Part shown: piece by piece, positions 6,101 to 13,006 of the stretch
Position numbering within the stretch: the stretch's first letter is position 1
Layout: each line of letters begins with the position of its first letter
From: Chloroflexota bacterium
GTDB taxonomy: Bacteria > Chloroflexota > Dehalococcoidia > Tepidiformales > Tepidiformaceae
Direction of reading: 5' to 3'
Length of the DNA stretch: 13,049 bases
Assembly: GCA_963169135.1 (NCBI GenBank)
Contig: CAUJEQ010000250.1
Location: 1 to 13,049, forward strand
The notes under the pieces: model-generated
What the model was told of the DNA's origin: nothing
Databases searched by the model: none
The model's input: only the letters and a program-made list of their open reading frames with translations
Translations under genes and position numbers: made by a program

Positions 6101-7021
6101 ATGGGTGAACTTGGGAGCTTGCTGACCCGCGCGCGCGAAGCCCGCGGCCTCACGCTCGAAGACGCCGAACGCGACACGCGTATTTCCCGCCGGTACCTCC
6201 AGGCGCTCGAATCCGAGCAGTTCGAGGTCATACCGGCGCCTGTCTATGCCCGCGGCTTTCTCCGCTCCTACTCCCAGTACCTCGGCCTTGACCCTCAGGA
6301 AACCCTCGCCATGTTCCCCCGCGAGGACGACCCCGAATACCAGCGCGCCGCGGACGCCACCGCCGCCCCGCCCCGTCCCAGCCCCGACCGTCCCGTGAGC
6401 CCCGTCTCCGCCTCGCGCCCAACCTGGCGCTCAACGCCGGCGCCCACCTCTCAGCAGCCCGGCCAGCGCCCAACCGGCCAACGCCCGGCACCCTCGGGCC
6501 GCCCGACGCCCATGCAGCCGCGCCGCCAGGAGCCCGCCGCAAACTACGAGCCGGTCATCGGCGTCGATATCGGCGTCTCCTCGCCCGCCCGCCGCATCAA
6601 GACCGACCCCGCCGCCCAGACACGCTCCATGGTGATTGCCATCGTCGCCATCGCTGCCGTCATCGGCGTCGTGCTCCTCGCCTACATCATTTCCAGCCTC
6701 GGCGGCGACGACACGACCCCAGGCGGCACGGCCAACGACGATTCAACCGATCAGACCACCACCGCTGGCGACGACACGACACCGGCTTCCGGTGACGACC
6801 AGCCCAGCGGCCTCGATGTCACCCCCGGGATCGTCCCCGACCTCATCGGCGTCCAGGAAGACGTTGCCCGTCGGGCCATCGCCGAGGCCGGCTATGTCGT
6901 GAGCGAGTTCCGCGAGCCGAACAGCCAGCCGAAAGGCACGGTCATCAACCAGTCGCCCGCGCCGGACGTCGAATACGCCGCCGGCTCCACCGTGCGCATC
7001 GTTATCAGCGAGGGGCCCTGA
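6101..7021 (+). CDS. RodZ-like HTH membrane protein with extracellular PASTA domain
   Basis: 306-residue single-pass membrane protein. Residues 1-72 are a RodZ-type helix-turn-helix (LLTRAREARGLTLEDAERDT, then ISRRYLQALESEQF and PVYARGFLRSYSQYLGLDP); in RodZ this domain sits in the cytoplasm and contacts the actin-like MreB rather than DNA. A Pro/Gln/Arg-rich linker (85-145) follows, then one transmembrane helix (177-198), an acidic Thr/Asp linker (200-240) and one PASTA domain (243-304; VPDLIGVQEDVARRAIAEAGY, GTVINQSPAPDVEYAAGSTVRIVIS). PASTA domains bind peptidoglycan or its precursors. Classical RodZ has a different periplasmic domain, so this form suggests a link from cell-wall state to the shape machinery. 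No signal peptide; topology N-in, C-out. The TGA overlaps the rimO ATG by one base. Confidence 0.88.
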   Translation: MGELGSLLTRAREARGLTLEDAERDTRISRRYLQALESEQFEVIPAPVYARGFLRSYSQYLGLDPQETLAMFPREDDPEYQRAADATAAPPRPSPDRPVSPVSASRPTWRSTPAPTSQQPGQRPTGQRPAPSGRPTPMQPRRQEPAANYEPVIGVDIGVSSPARRIKTDPAAQTRSMVIAIVAIAAVIGVVLLAYIISSLGGDDTTPGGTANDDSTDQTTTAGDDTTPASGDDQPSGLDVTPGIVPDLIGVQEDVARRAIAEAGYVVSEFREPNSQPKGTVINQSPAPDVEYAAGSTVRIVISEGP

Positions 7022-8334
7022 TGGCGGTCCCGAAGACCTACCACCTGGTCACCCTCGGCTGCCCCAAGAACGACGTCGACAGCGAACACCTCGAACGTCT
7101 CCTTACCGGCGGCGAGCTCCTCCCGGTCCTTCAACCCGGGGAAGCTGACGCGATCATCGTCAACACGTGCGGATTCATCGAACAAAGCCAGGAACAGTCG
7201 ATGGCGGCCGTCCGCGAACTCGCCGCGGCCAAGCGCGAGGGCCAGACCCTCATCGTTGCCGGCTGTATGACCCAGCTCTACGGGCGCCAGGTCAAAGAAG
7301 AGACCCCGGCCGTCGACCACATCTTCGGCGTCGGCCAATGGCAGGATGTAGCCCGGCTCCTCAGCGTCGATGTCGACGCCATCTTCGACATCCCCGAAAG
7401 CAACGTCCACGTCGCCGGCCCGAGCGCTTACCTCAAGATCTCCGACGGCTGCGATGCCCCCTGCACCTTCTGCGTCATCCCGAAGATCAAGGGTGGCCTC
7501 CGCTCTGCCCCCGCCGGGATGCTCGTGAATGAGGCCCAGCGCCTCGTCGCCGCCGGAGCCAAGGAGCTCGTCCTGGTTGGCCAGGACACCACCGCCTGGG
7601 GCGAAGACCTCGGCATGGCCGTCGGGACGGGCCTTCCCGGCCTCCTCCGGATGCTTTCTGAGGCAGTCGGGCCGGATGTCTGGCTCCGGCTCATGTACGC
7701 CTACCCCAGCCGCGTTTCGCCCGAGCTCATCGAGACCATGGCGGCGCTCCCCAACGTCGTCCGCTATCTGGACGTACCCCTCCAGCACGGCAGCGAGGCC
7801 GTCCTCCGCCGCATGAAGCGCCCCCACAACGTCGATCGCGTCCATGCCTTCATTCGCGATTTGCGCGCCGCTATGCCCGGCATCGTCCTTCGCACCTCCT
7901 TCATCGCGGGCTTCCCCGGCGAGACCGAGGAGGAGTTCAAGGAGCTGCTCGACTTCGCTCGCGAAATCCACTTCGACCACGCGGGCTGCTTCACCTACTC
8001 GCGCCAACAATGGACCGGAGCGTTCGAAATGGATGCCCAGGTCCCCGACGAGGTGAAAGCCGAACGCCGCGACCGCTTCATGCGCCAGCAGCAGAAGATC
8101 GCGGCGAAACAGGCCCGCCGTTTCGTCGGTCGCACGCTCGACCTTCTCGTGGAAGGCACCGGAGAGGACGAAGACGGCGCCCCGGTTGTTGCCGGCCGCA
8201 CCTGCCGCGAAGCGCCGGAGGTCGATGGCATGGTGTTCGCCCGCGGTACAGCCCGGGTTGGCGACAAAGTGCCTATTCGCATCGAAGAAACATCCGAGTA
8301 CGACCTCTTTGGCCGTGTCCTCTCGCATCGCTGA
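7021..8334 (+). CDS. rimO: Ribosomal protein S12 methylthiotransferase
   Basis: Radical-SAM enzyme that adds a methylthio group to the conserved aspartate of ribosomal protein S12, using two 4Fe-4S clusters. 437 residues, normal length. Seen: N-terminal MTTase domain with cysteines 14, 50 and 82 for the auxiliary cluster (TLGCPKNDVDSE, VNTCGFIE, VAGCMTQ); radical-SAM cluster motif CDAPCTFC (Cys144, 148, 151) after YLKISDG; SFIAGFPGETEEEF in the barrel; and a C-terminal TRAM domain from about 370 that would bind S12. The GCPKN-VDSE signature separates RimO from the tRNA enzyme MiaB. It is translationally coupled to the RodZ-like gene through a TGATG overlap, an arrangement found in other bacteria with rodZ/HTH-rimO gene order. 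Confidence 0.95.
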   Translation: MAVPKTYHLVTLGCPKNDVDSEHLERLLTGGELLPVLQPGEADAIIVNTCGFIEQSQEQSMAAVRELAAAKREGQTLIVAGCMTQLYGRQVKEETPAVDHIFGVGQWQDVARLLSVDVDAIFDIPESNVHVAGPSAYLKISDGCDAPCTFCVIPKIKGGLRSAPAGMLVNEAQRLVAAGAKELVLVGQDTTAWGEDLGMAVGTGLPGLLRMLSEAVGPDVWLRLMYAYPSRVSPELIETMAALPNVVRYLDVPLQHGSEAVLRRMKRPHNVDRVHAFIRDLRAAMPGIVLRTSFIAGFPGETEEEFKELLDFAREIHFDHAGCFTYSRQQWTGAFEMDAQVPDEVKAERRDRFMRQQQKIAAKQARRFVGRTLDLLVEGTGEDEDGAPVVAGRTCREAPEVDGMVFARGTARVGDKVPIRIEETSEYDLFGRVLSHR

Positions 8335-8346
8335 CCCACAAGGGAG

Positions 8347-8352
8347 TAAAGT
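8347..8352 (+). promoter_or_regulatory. -10 box of leaderless promoter for AGN-motif gene
   Basis: TAAAGT followed by six bases and ATG 8359, the same geometry as the DinB, ArsR-SRPBCC and FmdB promoters. The -35 region is weak (CTCGCA at 8322-8327 is the nearest candidate). AAGGGAG at 8340-8346 could serve as a ribosome site for a rimO read-through transcript but is 12 bases from the ATG. Confidence 0.45.
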
Positions 8353-8358
8353 ACCGCG

Positions 8359-10248
8359 ATGCCCATCGGATCATCCCGCCAACGCCGCTCGCATGCCCCC
8401 TCCCGCGGCCCCGCCGCGAAGGCGAGTCCGGCTGGCGCCAGGCCGGCGCCGGTTCGCACTCCCCTGGCCTCGCTCCAGTCCGCGGCCGGGAACCAGGCGC
8501 TTCAGCGCTCTCTCGAGTCTCCGGCCGGCGCGACGGTCACGGGTACATCCACCCGCAACGTCGCCAGGCCGCCCTCCATCCGTCGCCTGATCTCGACGGA
8601 AGACTTCAAGAAGCAGACGAACGCGGGCTTCCTCGCCGGGCGCGGCAAGACGATGAAGCAGATCGATGCGCTCCTCGAGGAGTACCACGCCCTTCGCGCA
8701 AAGGGCATGCACCTCCAGCCCGGCTCCACCCAGGATCGTGCCATCAACATCCTCCACGAGCTTCGCGAGAATGTGAACCTCTGGATGGATACCCACGAAG
8801 GGGACAAGTCCCGCAGCAAGAAGCGGACACCCGGCATGACCGCCCTCTTCCTCGAAGCCGGCAAAGAACTCGCCGAACTCAACAAGATCCGCGATGCCAG
8901 CCGGGAGTTCCTGGGCGAAGACCAGAAGCCGGTCGAACGCACCGAGAACAAGTTCAAAACCCAGATGGAGGGCGATGTCTCCTCCATCCTCTCCAAGATT
9001 GGCCCCATCATCGGCGCCGCCGCGCCAAGCAGTGGCGACAGCGCCGAACTTGAGATCGAAGTCAAAGTCCCTGTCGAACCCTCCGGCGTCGGCTACATCG
9101 GCTTCCGTTTCAAAGCCTCCGTCGAGCGCCTCAAGAAAGAGGCACTCAAAGTCGGTTTCGAAGTCGCGGTCACCGGCGGCGCCAACATCCCCAACGTCGT
9201 CGAAATTGGCGGCGAACTGGGCATGTACGTGGAAGCCCAGGGCTCGACGCCCCAGAAGGCCATGGAACTCGTTTCCTATGGCATGTACCGCCGCATCCGC
9301 GAATCCCGCGTCATCCCCAACGAGGTCGCCAACTTCATCTGGGGTGGCAGCGGCTCGTCGGTCGGCTGGAAGCGCGCCGAAAAGTGGGCCGCCAAGGTCG
9401 AAAAGGAAAACTTCAAGGACAAGTCCCTCAACCTCGGCGGCACCGGCGACTCCGACGAAGAGGACGCCTACGTTGAGACCGGCGGACTTGCCGGCGCGAA
9501 GGCCAAGGGGGGCATCGGCGGCGTCGTCGATATGGAAGGCAGCGTCGGCTACAAGTCCGGCAAGAAGTACGACTACGAGTCCGTCAAGGCCCGCAAGTCG
9601 GCCGGCCTCGGCAAAGCCTCCGCCGTGCCCAAAATGCGCGGCCTCACCGAAGTCCTGGGCGAGAGCACCCACCACCTGGAATTCGCCCTCTCAGCCACGG
9701 GCGGGCCATTCAGCGGCGGCATCAAGGTCGGGCTAGACTGGGCCTCAGGTGGCAAGGGCCAGAGGGCGACCCTGCAGTCGCTCACGGTCTCCCTCGATGT
9801 GGGGGCCTCCATCCCCATGAACGAGCTCGTCGCCAAGGGCGTCGGCGGATATATCCCGCCCCTGGCCTCGAACCTGGCCATCGCCATCCGCAAGGCCATT
9901 CAGAACGCCGCCAACGACAAGTCCACGACCTCGCAGGACGTCGGTACGCTCATCTCCGCCGGCGAAAACGGTGCATCCTCCATCCTCCAGATCGCCCAGG
10001 TCCCACAAACTGCCTGGGTGCCCAAGTTCGAAGCGGGCGCCCCACCCGACACGTTCTCCGCTCCGGCCGCCCTCAAGCTCACCCTCACCGGCGGCTACGA
10101 CTTCTCCAAGAAGGAGTTCAAGTTCGAAGCCAAGCTCGAATACATCAAGGGCATCGAGGTCAACGTCGGCGTCTTCGCGATGAAGATCAATCAGGGCCAG
10201 AAGCTGGTCCGCGTCTTCTACGATGGCGGCAAGTGGGGCGTTGATTAG
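8359..10248 (+). CDS. AGN-motif protein, candidate eCIS-type cargo, function unknown
   Basis: 629 residues, not assignable to a named enzyme. Residues 1-35 are a disordered Arg/Ala/Pro/Ser tail. Residues 36-52 (LASLQSAAGNQALQRSL) match the LQ-xx-AGN-xAV-x-LL motif found at the N-termini of DUF4157-type (eCIS core domain) proteins and associated cargo of extracellular contractile injection systems. Residues about 75-225 are helical and charged (TMKQIDALLEEYHALRAKG, INILHELRENVNLWMDTHEG, EAGKELAELNKI), resembling a helical module I recall after such motifs. Residues about 230-629 are glycine-rich with alternating strands (LEIEVKVPV, HHLEFALSATGGPF, FKFEAKLEYIKGIEVNVGVFAM) and no known active site. 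It has no cysteine, signal peptide or membrane helix, so export would need a dedicated machine. It is followed 21 bases later by a YbjN-domain protein. Alternatively it is a cytoplasmic protein unrelated to injection. Confidence 0.85.
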   Translation: MPIGSSRQRRSHAPSRGPAAKASPAGARPAPVRTPLASLQSAAGNQALQRSLESPAGATVTGTSTRNVARPPSIRRLISTEDFKKQTNAGFLAGRGKTMKQIDALLEEYHALRAKGMHLQPGSTQDRAINILHELRENVNLWMDTHEGDKSRSKKRTPGMTALFLEAGKELAELNKIRDASREFLGEDQKPVERTENKFKTQMEGDVSSILSKIGPIIGAAAPSSGDSAELEIEVKVPVEPSGVGYIGFRFKASVERLKKEALKVGFEVAVTGGANIPNVVEIGGELGMYVEAQGSTPQKAMELVSYGMYRRIRESRVIPNEVANFIWGGSGSSVGWKRAEKWAAKVEKENFKDKSLNLGGTGDSDEEDAYVETGGLAGAKAKGGIGGVVDMEGSVGYKSGKKYDYESVKARKSAGLGKASAVPKMRGLTEVLGESTHHLEFALSATGGPFSGGIKVGLDWASGGKGQRATLQSLTVSLDVGASIPMNELVAKGVGGYIPPLASNLAIAIRKAIQNAANDKSTTSQDVGTLISAGENGASSILQIAQVPQTAWVPKFEAGAPPDTFSAPAALKLTLTGGYDFSKKEFKFEAKLEYIKGIEVNVGVFAMKINQGQKLVRVFYDGGKWGVD

Positions 10249-10269
10249 CCGCCCGCCCTCGGAGTCCCC

Positions 10270-11229
10270 ATGAGTACCTCGACCGACCGGGCTGAGTTCT
10301 CCGATGCCCTTCTCCTCCAGCCGCCCGATGGACCCGGACTCAATGTCGTCGGTCGCGAAGTTGCGATCGTCTCCACCGCTGGCCGTCTCCAGGAATGTCG
10401 TCTCACGTTCGAAGTGACTGCGGAGCAGTACAGGGCCGCCGCCACCCGCGGCCTCTTCCACCTTGCCCCCGATAACCGCGGGCCTGGCGCCGATTCCTTC
10501 GCCCCCACGGATACCGTCCGCATCGAAGCCCGGCTCGACCCCGGCTCCCTCGCCGAGATAGATCTCCTCCAGTCCGATCCGGAAGCCGTCGCGCGTGCCC
10601 TTCGCGAAGCCTCGGCCTCGGCTCGCTGGTCCCCCCTCCTCGAAACCGAGGCCTGGTTCGCCCTCCACGTCACCACCCCGGTCCCCCAGGACATCGACCC
10701 TGACGGCGAATTGCGAGTCGGCTACAGCACGGTGTTCGCCCTGGATCAGCCCTCCGCTGTCGAGGCGGGAGCGCTCCGCCTGCCCATGCTCGCGGTGGCG
10801 CTCGAAGTGCTCGAATCTCGCGGCGTCGAATGGGAAGAGACGACCGACCCCGAAGTCATCCGCGCCGAGGTCGCCAGCGAGGCCGGCGAATGGACGCTCT
10901 TCGTCGTCTGCCGCGAGGAGCATGGGCGTTGCAGCATCTATTCCCAGGCACCCTGGACCGCCCCGGAAACCTCCCGTCCCGCCATGGCGGAGCTCCTGGC
11001 GCGCCTCAACTACGGCCTCGCCCTCGGCAACCTCGAAATGGATTTCGCCGACGGCGAGGTGCGCTTCAAGACCAGCGTCGATGTTTCGGGTAGTCACCTC
11101 GCCCTCGCCATGTTCGATGCAATCCTCGATGCGAACCTCGCTGCCATGGATGCCTACCTCCCCGCCCTCGAAGCCGTCCGCGATGGCCGCATGACTCCCG
11201 CCGAGGCCGCCGCCTCCGTCGAATCCTGA
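10270..11229 (+). CDS. Two-domain protein with C-terminal YbjN domain
   Basis: 319 residues. The N-terminal part (1-160) is unrecognised, mixed alpha/beta, with REVAIVSTAGRLQECRLTFEV near 29-49. Residues about 170-305 match YbjN: helix LPMLAVALEVLESRGVEWEE, strands WTLFVVCREEHGRCSIYSQ, helix AMAELLARLNYGLALGNLEMD, then DGEVRFKTSVDVSG and a closing helix ending in YLPALEAVRDG. YbjN proteins have the type III secretion chaperone-like fold and are often called sensory-transduction regulators; their biochemical role is poorly known. Start ATG 10270 has GGAG five bases upstream. The 21-base gap makes it co-transcribed with the AGN-motif gene, so a chaperone or partner role for that protein is a reasonable inference. 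It has three cysteines (43, 214, 221) and no signal peptide. Confidence 0.85.
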   Translation: MSTSTDRAEFSDALLLQPPDGPGLNVVGREVAIVSTAGRLQECRLTFEVTAEQYRAAATRGLFHLAPDNRGPGADSFAPTDTVRIEARLDPGSLAEIDLLQSDPEAVARALREASASARWSPLLETEAWFALHVTTPVPQDIDPDGELRVGYSTVFALDQPSAVEAGALRLPMLAVALEVLESRGVEWEETTDPEVIRAEVASEAGEWTLFVVCREEHGRCSIYSQAPWTAPETSRPAMAELLARLNYGLALGNLEMDFADGEVRFKTSVDVSGSHLALAMFDAILDANLAAMDAYLPALEAVRDGRMTPAEAAASVES

Positions 11230-11268
11230 CCCCAAATGCCCTGCAACCTGCCCGTAACAACCACGCGC

Positions 11269-11303
11269 TACACTGCAGTTGAGCGATTGTGGTGTCTGGA
11301 GAG
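11269..11303 (+). promoter_or_regulatory. glnA promoter -10 and ribosome binding site
   Basis: TACACT at 11269-11274 is within the 10-mer GCTACACTGC, which is identical to the dnaJ promoter. It would give a leader of about 29 bases with GGAGAG (11298-11303) six bases before the ATG, so glnA is a conventional leadered gene. No convincing -35 or GlnR-type operator is seen. Confidence 0.45.
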
Positions 11304-11309
11304 TCCCTT

Positions 11310-12632
11310 ATGAGCGAATCCGCCTCCTACGTCATCTCCGCCTGCCGCGAAAACGACGTGAAGTTCATCCGCCTCTGGTTCACCGACATCGTCGGCGCAC
11401 TCAAGAGCTTCGCCATCACCGTCGAAGAACTCGAAAAGGCCCTCGAAGAAGGCATGGGTTTCGACGGCTCGAGCATCGAAGGCTTCGCCCGCATCGACGA
11501 GTCCGATATGGTTGCCCGCCCCGATCCGGCCACCTTCCAGCTCGTGCCCTGGCGCCCTCGCGAAGCTGGCGTCGCCCGCATGTTCTGCGACATCTATCAC
11601 CCCGATGGTGAACCGTTCGCCGGCGACCCGCGCTTCGTCCTCAAGCGCCAGCTTAAGCGCGCCGCCGACCTCGGTTACACCTTCTACGTCAGCCCTGAAC
11701 TTGAATACTTCTACTTCAAGAGCCCCGACCGCCCTGAACCCCTCGACCGCGGCGGGTACTTCGACCAGACCTCCGATGCGGCCAGCGACCTCCGCCGCGA
11801 GACGGTCCTCGCCCTCGAAGCGATGGGCATCGAGGTCGAATATAGCCACCACGAAGTCGCCCCCAGTCAGCACGAGATCGCCCTCCGCTACACCGATGCC
11901 CTCACCATGGCCGATGCTGCCATGACCTACCGGCTCGTGGTCAAGGAGATCGCGCTCGCAAATGGCGTCTACGCCACCTTCATGCCCAAGCCACTCGCCG
12001 ACTACAACGGCAGCGGCATGCATGTCCATCAGTCGCTCTTCAAGGGCGAACGCAACGCGTTCTTCGACCCGGCCGACCCCTACCACCTGAGCGCCATCGC
12101 GCGCTCCTACATCGCCGGCCTCCTCCATCACTCGGCTGCCCTCACCCTGGTGACCAACCAGTGGGTCAACAGCTACAAGCGCCTGCTCCCCGGCTTCGAA
12201 GCACCCGTGTACATCACCTGGGCGCGCCGCAACCGCAGCGACCTGGTCCGCATCCCCGAATACAAGCCCGGCAAGGAAACCCACACCCGCATCGAATACC
12301 GTTCCCCCGATTCGGCCTGCAACCCGTACCTCGCCTTCGCGGTTATGCTCGCGGCGGGCCTGGACGGCATCGAAAACGAACGCCCCATCCCCGCGCCCGT
12401 CGAAGAGAACGTCTTTGAACTCACCGCTGACGAACGTCGCGCCCGTGGCATCCAGACGCTTCCCGGCAGCCTCATCGAGGCCATCGAGCAGGCCGAACAC
12501 TCAACCTTCCTCCGAAACGCTCTCGGCGACCACACCTTCGAAAGCCTGCTCAAGAACAAGCGTATCGAATGGGAACGCTACCGCCGCCACATCAGCGACT
12601 TCGAACTCGCCGAGTACCTGCCGATCCTCTGA
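11310..12632 (+). CDS. glnA: Glutamine synthetase type I (GSI-alpha)
   Basis: Forms glutamine from glutamate, ammonia and ATP; cytoplasmic dodecamer. 440 residues, the length of Bacillus-type GSI-alpha rather than the longer GSI-beta. Seen: the beta-Grasp N-domain with GFDGSSIEGFARIDESDM (50-67), in which Arg61 corresponds to the Bacillus arginine needed for glutamine feedback inhibition; SPELEYFYF (128-136) and HHEVAPSQHEI (180-190) with metal-binding glutamates; the NGSGMHVHQSLF (233-244) nucleotide/metal motif; and NRSDLVRIPEY (308-318). There is no adenylylation-loop Tyr segment, so covalent control by GlnE is not expected. The start ATG 11310 is fixed by GGAGAG. The final residues EYLPIL differ from the Bacillus C-terminus that contacts GlnR. 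Gene complete, convergent with fmdB 9 bases downstream. Confidence 0.96.
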   Translation: MSESASYVISACRENDVKFIRLWFTDIVGALKSFAITVEELEKALEEGMGFDGSSIEGFARIDESDMVARPDPATFQLVPWRPREAGVARMFCDIYHPDGEPFAGDPRFVLKRQLKRAADLGYTFYVSPELEYFYFKSPDRPEPLDRGGYFDQTSDAASDLRRETVLALEAMGIEVEYSHHEVAPSQHEIALRYTDALTMADAAMTYRLVVKEIALANGVYATFMPKPLADYNGSGMHVHQSLFKGERNAFFDPADPYHLSAIARSYIAGLLHHSAALTLVTNQWVNSYKRLLPGFEAPVYITWARRNRSDLVRIPEYKPGKETHTRIEYRSPDSACNPYLAFAVMLAAGLDGIENERPIPAPVEENVFELTADERRARGIQTLPGSLIEAIEQAEHSTFLRNALGDHTFESLLKNKRIEWERYRRHISDFELAEYLPIL

Positions 12633-12641
12633 CCCTGCGAT

Positions 12642-12932
12642 CTATTCCGGCAGGTCCTTCGCCAGTGACTCGTACCGCCGCGCCAGCCGCCCGACATCCG
12701 GCTCCGGTCCCATGGCGGCGTCGACTTCCTGGCCGAACTTCGCTTCGGCTTCCGCGAGCTGGTCCGCCATCGTCTTGTGCTGCGCAAACTTGCTCACTAT
12801 CCGGCGCATGTCGTGGCCCGGCTCCTTGCCGGCATTCACACACTTCGGCGCGGCGATATTGGTCTGGACCGTCCGCGAGAACACTTCCTCCCGCGAACCA
12901 CACTTGGCACACATGAACTCATACAGGGGCAT
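12642..12932 (-). CDS. FmdB-family zinc-ribbon protein, variant ribbon
   Basis: 96-residue protein. The N-terminus MPLYEFMCAKCGSREEVF is the FmdB/CxxC regulatory-family signature: small zinc-ribbon proteins first linked to the formamidase/amidase operon regulator FmdB, mostly of unknown function. Normally two CxxC pairs bind zinc; here Cys8 and Cys11 are present but the second pair is Cys31 with His40 nine residues later (PKCVNAGKEPGH), so the site would be Cys3His or altered. The C-terminal half (51-96) is a charged helix (MADQLAEAEAKFGQEVDAAM, RLARRYESLAKDL), probably a coiled coil. The start ATG 12932 lies six bases after a -10 box with no ribosome site. It converges on glnA with a 9-base gap. 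Confidence 0.85.
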   Translation of the reverse strand: MPLYEFMCAKCGSREEVFSRTVQTNIAAPKCVNAGKEPGHDMRRIVSKFAQHKTMADQLAEAEAKFGQEVDAAMGPEPDVGRLARRYESLAKDLPE

Positions 12933-12938
12933 GCACGA

Positions 12939-12968
12939 ATAGTAGCGGCCCGCCTCACAGATTGCGAA
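12939..12968 (-). promoter_or_regulatory. leaderless promoter of FmdB-family gene
   Basis: Minus strand: -35 TTCGCA (12968-12963), 18-base spacer, -10 TACTAT (12944-12939), six bases, ATG. Spacer and offset are identical to the ArsR-SRPBCC promoter, which supports both. Confidence 0.6.
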
Positions 12969-12977
12969 ACGGGCCGC
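12945..12977. other. 8-bp inverted repeat around FmdB promoter
   Basis: GCGGCCCG (12945-12952) and CGGGCCGC (12970-12977) are perfect inverted arms separated by 17 bases. One arm lies between the -10 and -35, the other just upstream of the -35. It could be an operator for the FmdB gene, or an end-of-transcript hairpin for the minus-strand gene that stops at 13007; no T-run is present. Confidence 0.45.
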
Positions 12978-13006
12978 CTCTTCTGATGCTCGGACTGTGA
13001 CTGCGC

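Noticed and set aside
6892..8328. Minus-strand open frame of 478 codons opposite rimO
   Set aside because: Antisense shadow; rimO contains the complete cluster-binding cysteines and TRAM domain.
8359..10248. AGN-motif protein as an outer-membrane porin
   Set aside because: Strand-rich C-terminus is suggestive, but there is no signal peptide or terminal aromatic signature, and the N-terminus is a basic disordered tail.
9745..11235. Minus-strand open frame of 496 codons opposite the AGN-motif and YbjN genes
   Set aside because: Gly/Asp/Glu-rich shadow product that spans two plus-strand genes and the gap between them; no start signals.
11268..12500. Minus-strand open frame of 410 codons opposite glnA
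   Set aside because: Shadow of glnA; no recognisable domain.
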